Source: Actinophytocola xinjiangensis
Lineage (GTDB): Bacteria > Actinomycetota > Actinomycetes > Mycobacteriales > Pseudonocardiaceae
DNA: 64,000 nucleotides
Direction: 5' to 3'
Assembly (NCBI RefSeq): GCF_001921215.1
Contig: NZ_MSIF01000015.1
Coordinates: forward strand, 124,001-188,000
This document shows positions 1 through 7,431 of this stretch, piece after piece; position 1 is the first letter of the stretch; the number at the start of each line of letters is the position of its first letter. Under the pieces are notes generated by a model. The model saw nothing but the letters and a program-made list of their open reading frames with translations. It was not told the origin of the DNA and ran no database searches. Both the position numbers and the translations under genes were made by a program.

Positions 1-817
1 CCTGCCACGCGCGCTCGGTCTCGGTGACCAGCGCCGCCAGTTCGGCCGGTTCGAGGGAGAACTCGCTGTCGACCCCGCCGTCGGACCGGGCGAGGGTCAC
101 GTGCTTCTCGATCACGCACGCGCCGAACGCCACGGACGCGACGGGAACGCCGATCCCCGGCGTGTGGTCCGACAGGCCCGCGACGACGTCGAACGTGTCG
201 GCCAGCAGCGGCAGGCCGCGCAGGTTGCTGTCGGCGGGGGACGCGGGGTAGGCCGACGTGCAGCCCAGGACGATCAGCTGGTCGTTGCCGGCGGCGCGGG
301 CGGTGGACACGGCGGCGTGGATCTCGGCGATGTCGGCCATGCCGGTGGAGATGATCAGTGGTTTGCCGGTTCGGGCGCAGAGTTCGACCAGGGGCAGGTC
401 GACGATCTCGGCCGAGGCGATCTTGTACGCGGGGGCGTCGAGGGATTCCAGCAGGTCGACGGCGGTGGGGTCGAACGGGCTGGAGAACACCACCAGGCCC
501 TGGTCGGCGGCCCGGCGGAAGAGGGGCTCGTGCCACTCCCACGGGGTGTGGGCCTGTTCGTAGAGCTGGTACAGGTTCTGGTCGCCCCACAGGTCGTGGT
601 CGGCGGAGATCCGGAACGCCGGGAGGTCCACGTCGATGGTGATGGTGTCGGGGCGGTAGGTCTGGAGTTTGAGGGCCTGCGCGCCGCTGGCCGCCACCGC
701 GTCGACGATGGACAGCGCTCGTTCGAGGTCACCGTTGTGGTTGCCGGACATCTCGGCGATGACGAACGGCCGGTGGTCCGGCCCGATGGTGTGCTTGCCG
801 ATCCGAACCTCGCGCAT
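1..817 (-). CDS. pseI: Pseudaminic acid synthase, NeuB/PseI family (3' end beyond window)
   Basis: Family members condense phosphoenolpyruvate with a six-carbon amino sugar to make a nine-carbon nonulosonic acid. The 272 visible codons cover most of the NeuB TIM barrel: FVIAEMSGNHNG (residues 18-29), ALKLQTY, KIASAEIVDLP, STGMAD, LSDHTPGIG and VIEKHVT. The C-terminal SAF (antifreeze-like) domain should lie past the left edge. The EMSGNHNG form favours PseI over sialic acid synthase NeuB, but legionaminic acid synthase cannot be excluded. The ATG start has no clear ribosome site. The gene follows a small zinc-finger gene by 15 nt and is probably co-transcribed with it. A sialyltransferase-like gene lies 0.9 kb upstream on the same strand, which supports a nonulosonate role. 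Confidence 0.85.
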   Translation of the reverse strand, partial: MREVRIGKHTIGPDHRPFVIAEMSGNHNGDLERALSIVDAVAASGAQALKLQTYRPDTITIDVDLPAFRISADHDLWGDQNLYQLYEQAHTPWEWHEPLFRRAADQGLVVFSSPFDPTAVDLLESLDAPAYKIASAEIVDLPLVELCARTGKPLIISTGMADIAEIHAAVSTARAAGNDQLIVLGCTSAYPASPADSNLRGLPLLADTFDVVAGLSDHTPGIGVPVASVAFGACVIEKHVTLARSDGGVDSEFSLEPAELAALVTETERAWQ

Positions 818-832
818 GGCGACGAAAGTACG

Positions 833-1054
833 CTACGACGCGCGCCAGACTCCTTCGCCGTGCACGTCGGCGAGCATGTCACCGAAGATCAACAGGCAGG
901 CCACACAGCGCTGCCCCAGATCCGTGCACGTAATTTTCGAGTTGGGCACGCTGTGCTCGCACAGTGCCTCTCCGAAGTCGCGGTCGGCCTCCTCGTTGCC
1001 GAACGCGTGCACCCGGTTGTCGTAACCCGATAACCACCACTGTACGTCGACCAT
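833..1054 (-). CDS. Small zinc-finger-like protein (73 aa)
   Basis: A 73-residue protein with a His near residue 16 (RVHAFG) and cysteines near residues 32, 43, 49 and 52 (ALCEH, TCTD, RCVAC). This His/Cys spacing resembles the short actinobacterial zinc-finger proteins (zf-HC3 type). Their function is unknown. It is 15 nt upstream of the pseI start and likely in the same transcript. A strong palindrome lies about 85 nt upstream of the ATG, so this may be the first gene of the pseI transcript. Family assignment rests on the Cys/His pattern only. Confidence 0.6.
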   Translation of the reverse strand: MVDVQWWLSGYDNRVHAFGNEEADRDFGEALCEHSVPNSKITCTDLGQRCVACLLIFGDMLADVHGEGVWRAS

Positions 1055-1136
1055 GCCCCGGACCCCTTACAGCCTGTGTGAGCCCAGGGTCCCCCACGGC
1101 GTGGCCGGTTGAACCCGTTGAGTCGTAGACAATTTC

Positions 1137-1172
1137 GGTCAACTATTAACAGTTGACCGGTAAACTGTTAAC
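1137..1172. promoter_or_regulatory. Nested palindromes upstream of the zinc-finger/pseI genes
   Basis: GGTCAACT and AGTTGACC (1137-1144 and 1151-1158) form a perfect 8-bp inverted repeat with a 6-nt spacer. A second pair overlaps it: ATTAACAGTT (1145-1154) and AACTGTTAAC (1163-1172) match at 9 of 10 positions. The stretch is clearly AT-richer than its surroundings and lies between the coiled-coil gene's 3' end and the zinc-finger gene's start. It is a candidate operator/promoter for the minus-strand pseI transcript. The regulator is not known. Confidence 0.5.
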
Positions 1173-1207
1173 AAGGGTAACGGAGCGTCGTATACAGCGG
1201 TCCACCG

Positions 1208-1696
1208 CTACGCACCGCGATCTTCGAGCTTGCGCAGCCGGTCCTCGTACTGCGCGACGGCCGTCAGGCGCACCCGGATCTGGCTGTGCTCACGCCGGAT
1301 CTCCTCGATCAGCGAGCGCGACTCCTCGATCTCCGGTCGCTCCGCCGCCGGCACCGCCACCAGCTTCTCCCGCAGCGACTCCAGCTGGGACTCCTGCCCG
1401 GCGATCTGCGGGATGATCCGCTCCAGCTCCACCGCCGACCACCGCTGCGACTTCGCCACGTCGCCGAACCGTCGTTCGAGGTCGGCCAGCCGCCTGGCCA
1501 GGTCGTCGCGCGATTCGCGCAGGTCACGGACCTGCCGCTCGTGCTCGTCGACCGACCCGTAGAGGCGGTACAACCGGCTGCCCTCCAGCGGGTGGGTGAT
1601 CCGCCAGTCGATCATCCGGCCCAACCGCTCGGCGACCTTCTTGCGCAGCCCGAGCACCGCTCTCATGGGCGCACCGGACGGACGGTTGTCTGCCAT
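1208..1696 (-). CDS. Coiled-coil protein of unknown function
   Basis: A 162-residue charged protein. Residues 45-160 are almost entirely heptad-like (EHERQVRDLRESRDD, LERIIPQIAGQ, LESLREKL, RLRKLED), predicting a long coiled coil. The N-terminus is basic with LGLRKKVAERLGRM. No catalytic motif or membrane segment is visible. The ATG is preferred over a GTG two codons upstream because AAGGA sits about 10 nt before it. It follows the sialyltransferase-like gene by 35 nt on the same strand, so both are probably one transcript. It might be a scaffold or oligomerisation partner for that enzyme, which is inference only. Confidence 0.7.
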   Translation of the reverse strand: MADNRPSGAPMRAVLGLRKKVAERLGRMIDWRITHPLEGSRLYRLYGSVDEHERQVRDLRESRDDLARRLADLERRFGDVAKSQRWSAVELERIIPQIAGQESQLESLREKLVAVPAAERPEIEESRSLIEEIRREHSQIRVRLTAVAQYEDRLRKLEDRGA

Positions 1697-1731
1697 ATTC
1701 ACATTTCCTTCAAGGATCGTTCAGAAAGAGT

Positions 1732-2391
1732 TCAGCGAAGCAGTGTGGTCGCGCTGGTCTGCGTCCACGAGTGCAGCAGCCGCCCCTCGGCGGCGATCTG
1801 GTGCTCCGGGCCGACGATGCACGAATCGCCGGCCGCGTGCATCCACGACGTCTGGTTCGGGTCGTCGACGAAGGAGAACCCGGTGAGGGTCAGCTCCGCC
1901 TCCGGGTAGCTGGTGCGGGCGATCCAGGCGGCCATCGTGCCGGTCGTCGCCCAGGTGCCCTGCTGCCTGGTCGGCAGACCCAGCGCGTCCGACAGCGGCA
2001 GCGTCACCTCACGGTTGGACACCGGGACGAAGCCCAGGTCGGCCGGCCACCAGCCGGGGATGTCGTCGGGCTCCCAGTGCAGCCGGCCCGGCTCGACCAT
2101 CAGGTACAGGCGCCGACGGTAGTTCTCGAACACCCATTTCGTCGCGCGCAGTGCCCGGTTGAACACCACGACGTGGGTCCGGTGCCCGACCGTCGGCGGC
2201 GCGCCCGGCTCGTCGACGCGGAAGCCGTTGACCCGGATCACCAGGTCGGCGGCGTCAACGATCTTGGCCCGCCGCTCGTCCGGTTCGAGCGGCTGGTTTC
2301 CCACGACGGCGACGCTGCGTGGCGCGGGGCACTCGGCGTAGACGTCGAGCAGCGAACGCAGCAGGCTCGGCTGCGGGGCGACCTCGACCAT
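1732..2391 (-). CDS. Sialyltransferase-like (GT29-type) glycosyltransferase
   Basis: A 219-residue protein. VAVVGNQPL, then DAADLVIRVNGF, then VGHRTHVVVFNR resembles the large sialylmotif of GT29 sialyltransferases (VVGN...L, D..D.VIRVN, G..T). TWATTGTMAAWIA followed by AELTLTGFSF resembles the small sialylmotif (STG...A......V..YGF). A distal H (EHQIAAEGRLLHSW) could serve as the catalytic motif-VS histidine. It is shorter than eukaryotic enzymes and lacks a membrane anchor, as expected for a cytoplasmic bacterial enzyme acting on CMP-nonulosonate. It lies 0.9 kb upstream of pseI and is divergent from the galactan exporter. Fold assignment is by motif; substrate is inference. An upstream in-frame extension is possible but would run into the promoter region. 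Confidence 0.6.
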   Translation of the reverse strand: MVEVAPQPSLLRSLLDVYAECPAPRSVAVVGNQPLEPDERRAKIVDAADLVIRVNGFRVDEPGAPPTVGHRTHVVVFNRALRATKWVFENYRRRLYLMVEPGRLHWEPDDIPGWWPADLGFVPVSNREVTLPLSDALGLPTRQQGTWATTGTMAAWIARTSYPEAELTLTGFSFVDDPNQTSWMHAAGDSCIVGPEHQIAAEGRLLHSWTQTSATTLLR

Positions 2392-2523
2392 GACGCGAGA
2401 AGTTACCAGCACTCGGGGCGCCCGAACGGGTGGACTTCGCCAGAAGTTCCCTGCAACGAGGACAATTCCGGACACTCGCGGCCCCTGTGGAGCCCCGCGC
2501 GCACGGCGGTACTCTCGACAACC

Positions 2524-3447
2524 GTGCCAGCAACCAGCACGGCCGAGCAGGAGCAGGCCAGCCCACCACGCCAACCGTCGTCCCGGAGCTGGGCGAAGGC
2601 GTGGTCGGACATCGTCGAGGGTTTCCGTCAGCGTCAGCTGTGGGGCCACCTCGGATGGCAGGACATCAAACAGCGCTACCGACGATCAGTCATCGGTCCG
2701 CTGTGGATCACGCTGTCCATGGCCATCACCGCGGTCGGTCTCGGGCTGCTGTACTCCCAGCTGTTCCAGGCCCAGATCGGGACCTTCCTGCCGTACCTCA
2801 CGGTCGGCTTCATCGTGTGGAACTTCATCAACGGCTGCCTCACCGAGGGCACCGAGACGTTCATCCGCAACGAGGGTCTGATCAAGCACCTGCCGGCACC
2901 GCTGACGGTGTACGCGCTGCGCACGGTGTGGCGGCTCACGCTGATGTTCGCGCACAACCTGCTCGTGTACTTCGTGGTCCTGGCGATCTTCTGGGGCCCG
3001 CTGTCCAAGGTCGGCTACACGATCACCAAGGACGGCGTCCCGCAGCCGGGCCTGAGCTGGGCGGCCCTGCTGGCCATCCCGGCGTTCGTGCTGCTGGCGG
3101 TCAACGGCGGCTGGGTGGCGATCCTGTTCGGCATCATCTCGACCCGGTACCGGGACATCCCCCAGGTCATCATGAGCATCACCCAGCTGCTGTTCTTCAT
3201 GACGCCGATCGTGTGGTCGACCGACATCCTGGCCGCGCGCTTCGGTGAGGACAGCGCGGGCTGGCGGATCTGGGTGGCCGAGCTGAACCCGCTCTACCAC
3301 TACATCCAGCTACTGCGGGCGCCACTGATCGGTAACGAGCAGAGCTGGCACCACTGGGTGGTCGTCCTAGCGTTTACCGTGGTGGGGTGGGGCCTGGCTC
3401 TCGTGGCCATGCGCAACTACCGTGCCCGGGTCTCCTACTGGGTCTGA
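2524..3447 (+). CDS. wzm: Galactan/polysaccharide ABC exporter, permease subunit (Wzm)
   Basis: A 307-residue ABC-2 type membrane permease. The N-terminal cytoplasmic stretch carries LGWQDIKQRYRRSVIGPLW, the typical Wzm interface helix and gate before TM1. About six membrane segments follow, with the re-entrant STRYRDIPQ motif near residue 225. With the downstream ATPase and GlfT1 it reproduces the mycobacterial Rv3781-Rv3783 gene set, the transporter that flips lipid-linked galactan across the membrane. GTG start chosen; it lies 133 nt from the divergent GT29-like gene. The ATPase gene begins 16 nt after its stop. Confidence 0.9.
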   Translation: MPATSTAEQEQASPPRQPSSRSWAKAWSDIVEGFRQRQLWGHLGWQDIKQRYRRSVIGPLWITLSMAITAVGLGLLYSQLFQAQIGTFLPYLTVGFIVWNFINGCLTEGTETFIRNEGLIKHLPAPLTVYALRTVWRLTLMFAHNLLVYFVVLAIFWGPLSKVGYTITKDGVPQPGLSWAALLAIPAFVLLAVNGGWVAILFGIISTRYRDIPQVIMSITQLLFFMTPIVWSTDILAARFGEDSAGWRIWVAELNPLYHYIQLLRAPLIGNEQSWHHWVVVLAFTVVGWGLALVAMRNYRARVSYWV

Positions 3448-3463
3448 GTGAGGCGATAACGAC

Positions 3464-4282
3464 ATGGTGAGCATCGACGTCTGGAACGCCTCCGTCGACT
3501 TCCCGATCTTCGACGCGAAGACGAGGTCGCTGAAGAAGGCCGTTCTCGGCAAGGTCGGCGGAAAGATCGGCACCGAGCAGAAGGTGCCGATCATCGAGGC
3601 GCTGCACGACATCTCGCTGAACCTCAAGACCGGTGACCGGGTGGGCCTGGTCGGCCACAACGGCGCCGGCAAGTCCACGCTGCTGCGCCTGCTTGCCGGC
3701 ATCTACGAGCCGACGCGGGGCTCGTCGCGGATCGTCGGGAAGATCGCGCCGGTGTTCGACCTCGGCGTGGGCATGGACCCGGAGATCTCCGGCCTGGAGA
3801 ACATCATGATCCGGGGACTGTTCCTCGGCATGACCCGCAAGCAGATGGAGAAGCGGGTCGAGGACATCGCCGAGTTCACCGAGCTCGGCGACTACCTGCA
3901 GATGCCGCTGCGCACCTACTCCACCGGTATGCGGGTGCGCCTGGCGCTGGGCGTGGTCACCTCGATCGACCCGGAGATCCTGCTGCTCGACGAGGGCATC
4001 GGCGCGGTCGACGCGGCGTTCCTGAACAAGGCGCGCTCGCGGATGGTCGACCTGGTGAAGCGCTCCGGCATGCTGGTCTTCGCCTCCCACCAGGACGATC
4101 TGCTGTTCGAACTGTGCAACTCGGCGATCTGGATGGACGAGGGGCACGTGAAGATGCAAGGCTCCCTGCGCGAGGTGATCACCGCGTACAAGGGCCGGGA
4201 CCCCTACGCTCACCTCGACAAGGACACGTTGGAGCGGCTCGGTGAGTCGCCCGTGCTGACCACCAAGAGCGGCGAGATCTGA
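3464..4282 (+). CDS. wzt: Galactan/polysaccharide ABC exporter, ATPase subunit (Wzt)
   Basis: A 272-residue ABC ATPase. Walker A is GHNGAGKST (about residue 64), the signature region is YSTGMRVRLAL, Walker B is EILLLDEGIGAVDA and the H-loop is ASHQDDLL. It lacks the C-terminal carbohydrate-binding domain of O-antigen Wzt proteins, as in the mycobacterial galactan exporter. It energises export of lipid-linked galactan with the Wzm subunit encoded just upstream. Its stop codon overlaps the ATG of glfT1 (TGATG), so translation is coupled. Confidence 0.92.
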   Translation: MVSIDVWNASVDFPIFDAKTRSLKKAVLGKVGGKIGTEQKVPIIEALHDISLNLKTGDRVGLVGHNGAGKSTLLRLLAGIYEPTRGSSRIVGKIAPVFDLGVGMDPEISGLENIMIRGLFLGMTRKQMEKRVEDIAEFTELGDYLQMPLRTYSTGMRVRLALGVVTSIDPEILLLDEGIGAVDAAFLNKARSRMVDLVKRSGMLVFASHQDDLLFELCNSAIWMDEGHVKMQGSLREVITAYKGRDPYAHLDKDTLERLGESPVLTTKSGEI

Positions 4283-5187
4283 TGAACCTTTCCGAGCAGT
4301 TGCCGGCGGACGCGGTGGTGGCGGTGGTCGTCACGCGCCACCGCCGGGAACTGCTCGCCCACTCGCTGAAGATGATCGCCACCCAGTCCCGGCCGCCGGA
4401 CCACCTGATCGTGGTGGACAACGGCCCGGACGAGCCGGTGCGCGACATCGTCGAGTCCTCCCAGGTGCCCACGACGTATCTGCCGTCGCGGCGCAACCTG
4501 GGTGGCGCCGGTGGGTTCGCCCTGGGCATGCTGCACGCCCTTGCCCTGGGCGCGGAGTGGGTGTGGTGCGCCGACGACGACGGCCGCCCGGCCGACGAGA
4601 CCGTGCTGGAGACGCTGCTCGGCGAGGCCCGCTCACGCAACCTGGCGCAGGTCTCGCCGGTGGTGACCAACATCGAGACGCCGGCCAAGCTAGCGTTCCC
4701 GCTGCGCCAGGGCCTGACCTGGAAGCGCGGCACCGACGAGTTGGGTGAGGACTTCCTGCCCGGGATCGCGTCGCTGTTCAACGGGGCGCTGTTCCGCGCG
4801 TCCACCCTCGACGTGATCGGGGTGCCGGACTACCGGTTGTTCTTCCGGGGCGACGAGGTGGAGATCCACCGGCGGCTGGTGCGGTCCGGCCTGCCGTTCG
4901 GCACGAGCCTGCGCGCGGCCTACCTGCACCCGGACGGCTCGGAGGAGTTCAAGCCGATGCTGGGCGGGCGGCTGCACGCGCAGGACCCGGAGAACGAGAT
5001 CAAGCGGTACTACACCTACCGCAACCGGGGTTACCTGCTGTCCCAGCCGGGGCTGCGCAAGATCGGCATGCTCGAGGTCATCCGGTTCGGGCTGTACTTC
5101 ATCGGCACCAAGCGGGACCCGAAGGCGTTCGTGCAGTGGCTCAAGCTGTGCCGGCAGGGCCGCAAGGAACGTTTCTTCCGCCTCTGA
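4282..5187 (+). CDS. glfT1: Galactofuranosyltransferase GlfT1 (galactan initiation)
   Basis: A 301-residue GT2-family (GT-A fold) enzyme. AVVVTRHRRELLAHSL and LIVVDNGPDEPV at the N-terminus, GGAGGFALGM, the metal-binding CADDDGRP (about residue 94) and FFRGDEVEIHRRL downstream fit GlfT1. In mycobacteria GlfT1 adds the first galactofuranose residues onto the rhamnosyl-GlcNAc-PP-decaprenyl linker, using UDP-Galf. Position as third gene of wzm-wzt-glfT1, overlapping wzt by one base, matches the mycobacterial locus. No membrane segment. The next gene is separated by an inverted repeat that could end this transcript. Confidence 0.88.
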   Translation: MNLSEQLPADAVVAVVVTRHRRELLAHSLKMIATQSRPPDHLIVVDNGPDEPVRDIVESSQVPTTYLPSRRNLGGAGGFALGMLHALALGAEWVWCADDDGRPADETVLETLLGEARSRNLAQVSPVVTNIETPAKLAFPLRQGLTWKRGTDELGEDFLPGIASLFNGALFRASTLDVIGVPDYRLFFRGDEVEIHRRLVRSGLPFGTSLRAAYLHPDGSEEFKPMLGGRLHAQDPENEIKRYYTYRNRGYLLSQPGLRKIGMLEVIRFGLYFIGTKRDPKAFVQWLKLCRQGRKERFFRL

Positions 5188-5251
5188 GCGCTACGGTTCC
5201 GGGCGCCGGACGGTTCAACGCTGTGAGCAACCAGACCGGCCCCTTGTGACC

Positions 5252-5281
5252 TTGGGGCGCCCGGATTACATTGCGCCCCAA
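5252..5281. promoter_or_regulatory. Perfect 9-bp inverted repeat between glfT1 and the adhesin gene
   Basis: TTGGGGCGC (5252-5260) and GCGCCCCAA (5273-5281) are exact reverse complements with a 12-nt spacer. It is 65 nt after the glfT1 stop and 65 nt before the adhesin ATG. It could be a terminator without a T-tract or an operator; the sequence does not decide. Confidence 0.4.
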
Positions 5282-5345
5282 CACATTTCTCACCCGACGG
5301 GTGTGCGCGCAGAGCACTGGTCAGGGCATGGCAAGGAGAACAGTC

Positions 5346-6422
5346 ATGGCCTTGTTCGCGCGCGCGTGCGCGGTAGCACTCGGGTTGTCGCTGGGAGCGG
5401 TCGCGGGAGTGGCCGCCGCCGACACCACGACCGGGACCGTCGACCCGGCCGGTGACCGGCCGGGGTTCACCGTCGACGTCGGCGATGGCGTGTTCGCCGC
5501 CCTGGACACCCGGCTGATCGGCCTGCGGCTGGGCGCCGACACCGTGCTCGGCACGTACTGCGTGGAGATCGACACCGAGATCGACGAGCGGGAGCCGATG
5601 GTCGAGCGGCCGTGGGCCGGTTCGCCGTTCACCGAGAACCACGCGAAGGTCAACTGGGTGCTGCACAACGGTTTCCCGGTCCGTTCCCCGGCCGCGCTGA
5701 CGACCGCGCTGACCGGCGCTGGCGCGGCGCTGACCGACGCGATCGACGAACGTGAGGCCGTGACCGCCACCCAGGCGGCGATCTGGCACTTCAGCGACGG
5801 CGTCGACCTGGACCGGGACAACCCGCTGCCCGGCTCCCCCGCCGGTAACGCCAACGACGTCCTGGCCCTCTACGACCACCTGACCGGCAGGGCGAACGTC
5901 GGCCTGGCCGAGGAGCCCACCGCGTCCCTGGCCGTCGATCCGCGGACCGTGACCGGTGACGCCGGCACCCGCCTCGGCCCGCTCACGGTGTCCACCACGG
6001 CCGCCACGGTCGCGGTGACCGCGACGGGTGCGCGGGTCACCGACGCCGACGGCCGGCCGGTGACCGAGGCCCGCGACGGCACCGACCTGTTCCTGGACAT
6101 CCCCGCTGACGCCCCCGCCGGCCGGGCCACGGTGACCCTGGCAGCGACGGCGGTGGTGGAAACGGGGCGCCTGTTCGTCGGTGAGGACTACGACCGGGCG
6201 CCCACCCAGTCGCTGATCGTCGCCCAGGCCAGCGAGAGTGACCTGACCGCCTCCGCCCAGGCCAACTGGGACGACGTGTCCCCGGCGGCCCAGGGCCGAA
6301 GCGACTCCGGTCTGGCCGAGACGGGGGCGTCGGTCCTGGCGCCGGTGCTGCTCGGGTCGGTGCTGGTCGGCGCCGGCATCGTGTCGGTGTTGTTCGTGCG
6401 CCGGCGACGGTCTGCGCTCTGA
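5346..6422 (+). CDS. Thioester-domain surface protein with sortase signal
   Basis: A 358-residue exported protein. The signal peptide ALGLSLGAVAGVAAADT is followed by a thioester domain (TED): the Cys of GTYCVEID (about residue 75) and the Gln of TATQAAIWHFSDG (about residue 140) are the pair expected to form an internal thioester, seen in Gram-positive adhesins. An Ig-like segment follows (about 190-300). The C-terminus has LAETG, a hydrophobic helix and RRRR, the sorting signal layout; LAxTG is the form used by class E sortases in actinobacteria. Start chosen at the ATG 7 nt after AAGGAG rather than an upstream ATG. No sortase gene is in the window. Confidence 0.82.
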   Translation: MALFARACAVALGLSLGAVAGVAAADTTTGTVDPAGDRPGFTVDVGDGVFAALDTRLIGLRLGADTVLGTYCVEIDTEIDEREPMVERPWAGSPFTENHAKVNWVLHNGFPVRSPAALTTALTGAGAALTDAIDEREAVTATQAAIWHFSDGVDLDRDNPLPGSPAGNANDVLALYDHLTGRANVGLAEEPTASLAVDPRTVTGDAGTRLGPLTVSTTAATVAVTATGARVTDADGRPVTEARDGTDLFLDIPADAPAGRATVTLAATAVVETGRLFVGEDYDRAPTQSLIVAQASESDLTASAQANWDDVSPAAQGRSDSGLAETGASVLAPVLLGSVLVGAGIVSVLFVRRRRSAL

Positions 6423-6483
6423 GCGGATCCGCCGTCGGTGAACTCGCCTTGCCGGCGCGGCCGTACGGGTGTGGGGTCGAGGT

Positions 6484-6753
6484 ATGGCTGACTCCAAGCG
6501 CGCTCTGGTCCTGCACGTGTCCACCGGCGGCGAGCCGCTCGTGTTCGCCCTGTCCGAGCAGGGCGCGAGCGACCTCGACACGAAACTGACCGACCTGCTC
6601 GCCGAGGGGAAGGTCTACGCCCCCGCCCTGGCCGACGGTTCGACCGTCGCGGTGAACTTCGCCCACGTGGCCACCGCACATCTTGACGAGTTGCCGCCGC
6701 TGGCGAGGGTGTACGGCAGCGGCCAGCCCAAGCGCCACGGCTTCGCGACCTGA
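6484..6753 (+). CDS. Small conserved-looking protein (89 aa), function unknown
   Basis: An 89-residue soluble protein starting MADSKRALVLHVSTGG, with GAGGT-like sequence just upstream. Alternating hydrophobic stretches (ALVLHVS, STVAVNFAHV) suggest a small alpha/beta fold. No signal peptide, membrane segment or known motif is seen. It follows the adhesin gene by 61 nt in the same direction and converges with the reductase gene. I do not recognise the family. Confidence 0.6.
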   Translation: MADSKRALVLHVSTGGEPLVFALSEQGASDLDTKLTDLLAEGKVYAPALADGSTVAVNFAHVATAHLDELPPLARVYGSGQPKRHGFAT

Positions 6754-6771
6754 GGGGCCGGGCCGGGCCGG

Positions 6772-7362
6772 TCAGCGGCGGGTGAGGTGGGTGAAGGTGA
6801 CCCCGTTGGGGAAGGCGGTGCGCTCGGCCACGTCGAACACGGTGGGGTCGAACGCGCCGTCGACCACCGCGACCCCGCTGCCGGCGATGACCGGATAGGT
6901 CTTGATCATCAGCTCGTCGATCTCGGGCAGCAGGGCGCCGGCGAGCCGGCCGCCGCCGCACAGCCAGATGTCCAGGTCGCCGTCCTCGCTCTTGAGGTCG
7001 CGGACGAGGCCGAGCGGGTCGCCCGGCACGACGGTGACGGCCGGGTCGATGTCCGGTGACAGGGTGCTGGACACGACGTACTGGCGCAGGTGGGCGTAGG
7101 GGCTGGGGACGCCGCTGTCCAGGCCCGGGCGGTAGCTGCCCAGGCCCATGAGGACGGTGTCGAACCGGCGGTTGGGGGTGTCGGTGACGCCGACGGCCGC
7201 CCGGAACGCGGTGGGGATCGTCTCCGGGTACAGCGCGGTCATCCAGGCGGAGTAGGCGGCGGCCCGCTGGTCGTCGCCCTGGGGGAAGAAGTCGAACTCG
7301 CCGCCGGGGCCGGCGATGCGGCCGTCGAGGGAGAGGCCGACGTAGTACACGAGCTTGCGCAT
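6772..7362 (-). CDS. RibD-C/dihydrofolate reductase-like oxidoreductase
   Basis: A 196-residue protein of the RibD C-terminal (dihydrofolate reductase-fold) family, NADPH-dependent reductases of mostly unknown substrate. It starts MRKLVYYVGLSLDGRIAG, the usual beta1 with SLDG. Later motifs are TVLMGLGSYR, YVVSSTL, DIWLCGGGRLAGALL (NADPH-binding GGG) and DELMIKTYPVIAGSG. Start chosen at the ATG with GAGGAAC just upstream; an ATG four codons earlier abuts the operator. It is divergent from a TetR regulator that shares an inverted repeat with it, so it is probably controlled by that repressor. Confidence 0.85.
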   Translation of the reverse strand: MRKLVYYVGLSLDGRIAGPGGEFDFFPQGDDQRAAAYSAWMTALYPETIPTAFRAAVGVTDTPNRRFDTVLMGLGSYRPGLDSGVPSPYAHLRQYVVSSTLSPDIDPAVTVVPGDPLGLVRDLKSEDGDLDIWLCGGGRLAGALLPEIDELMIKTYPVIAGSGVAVVDGAFDPTVFDVAERTAFPNGVTFTHLTRR

Positions 7363-7374
7363 CAAGTTCCTCAT

Positions 7375-7416
7375 GTGTAGTACTCTGTTTGTAGTGATTT
7401 GAACGTAGTACTACAC
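7375..7416. promoter_or_regulatory. Inverted-repeat operator shared by the reductase and TetR genes
   Basis: GTGTAGTACT (7375-7384) and AGTACTACAC (7407-7416) are perfect reverse complements separated by 22 nt. Each arm contains the palindromic core AGTACT. The element fills the intergenic region between the divergent genes, so one dimer or two could block both promoters. Confidence 0.65.
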
Positions 7417-7431
7417 GTGGAGTGGTGTCAA

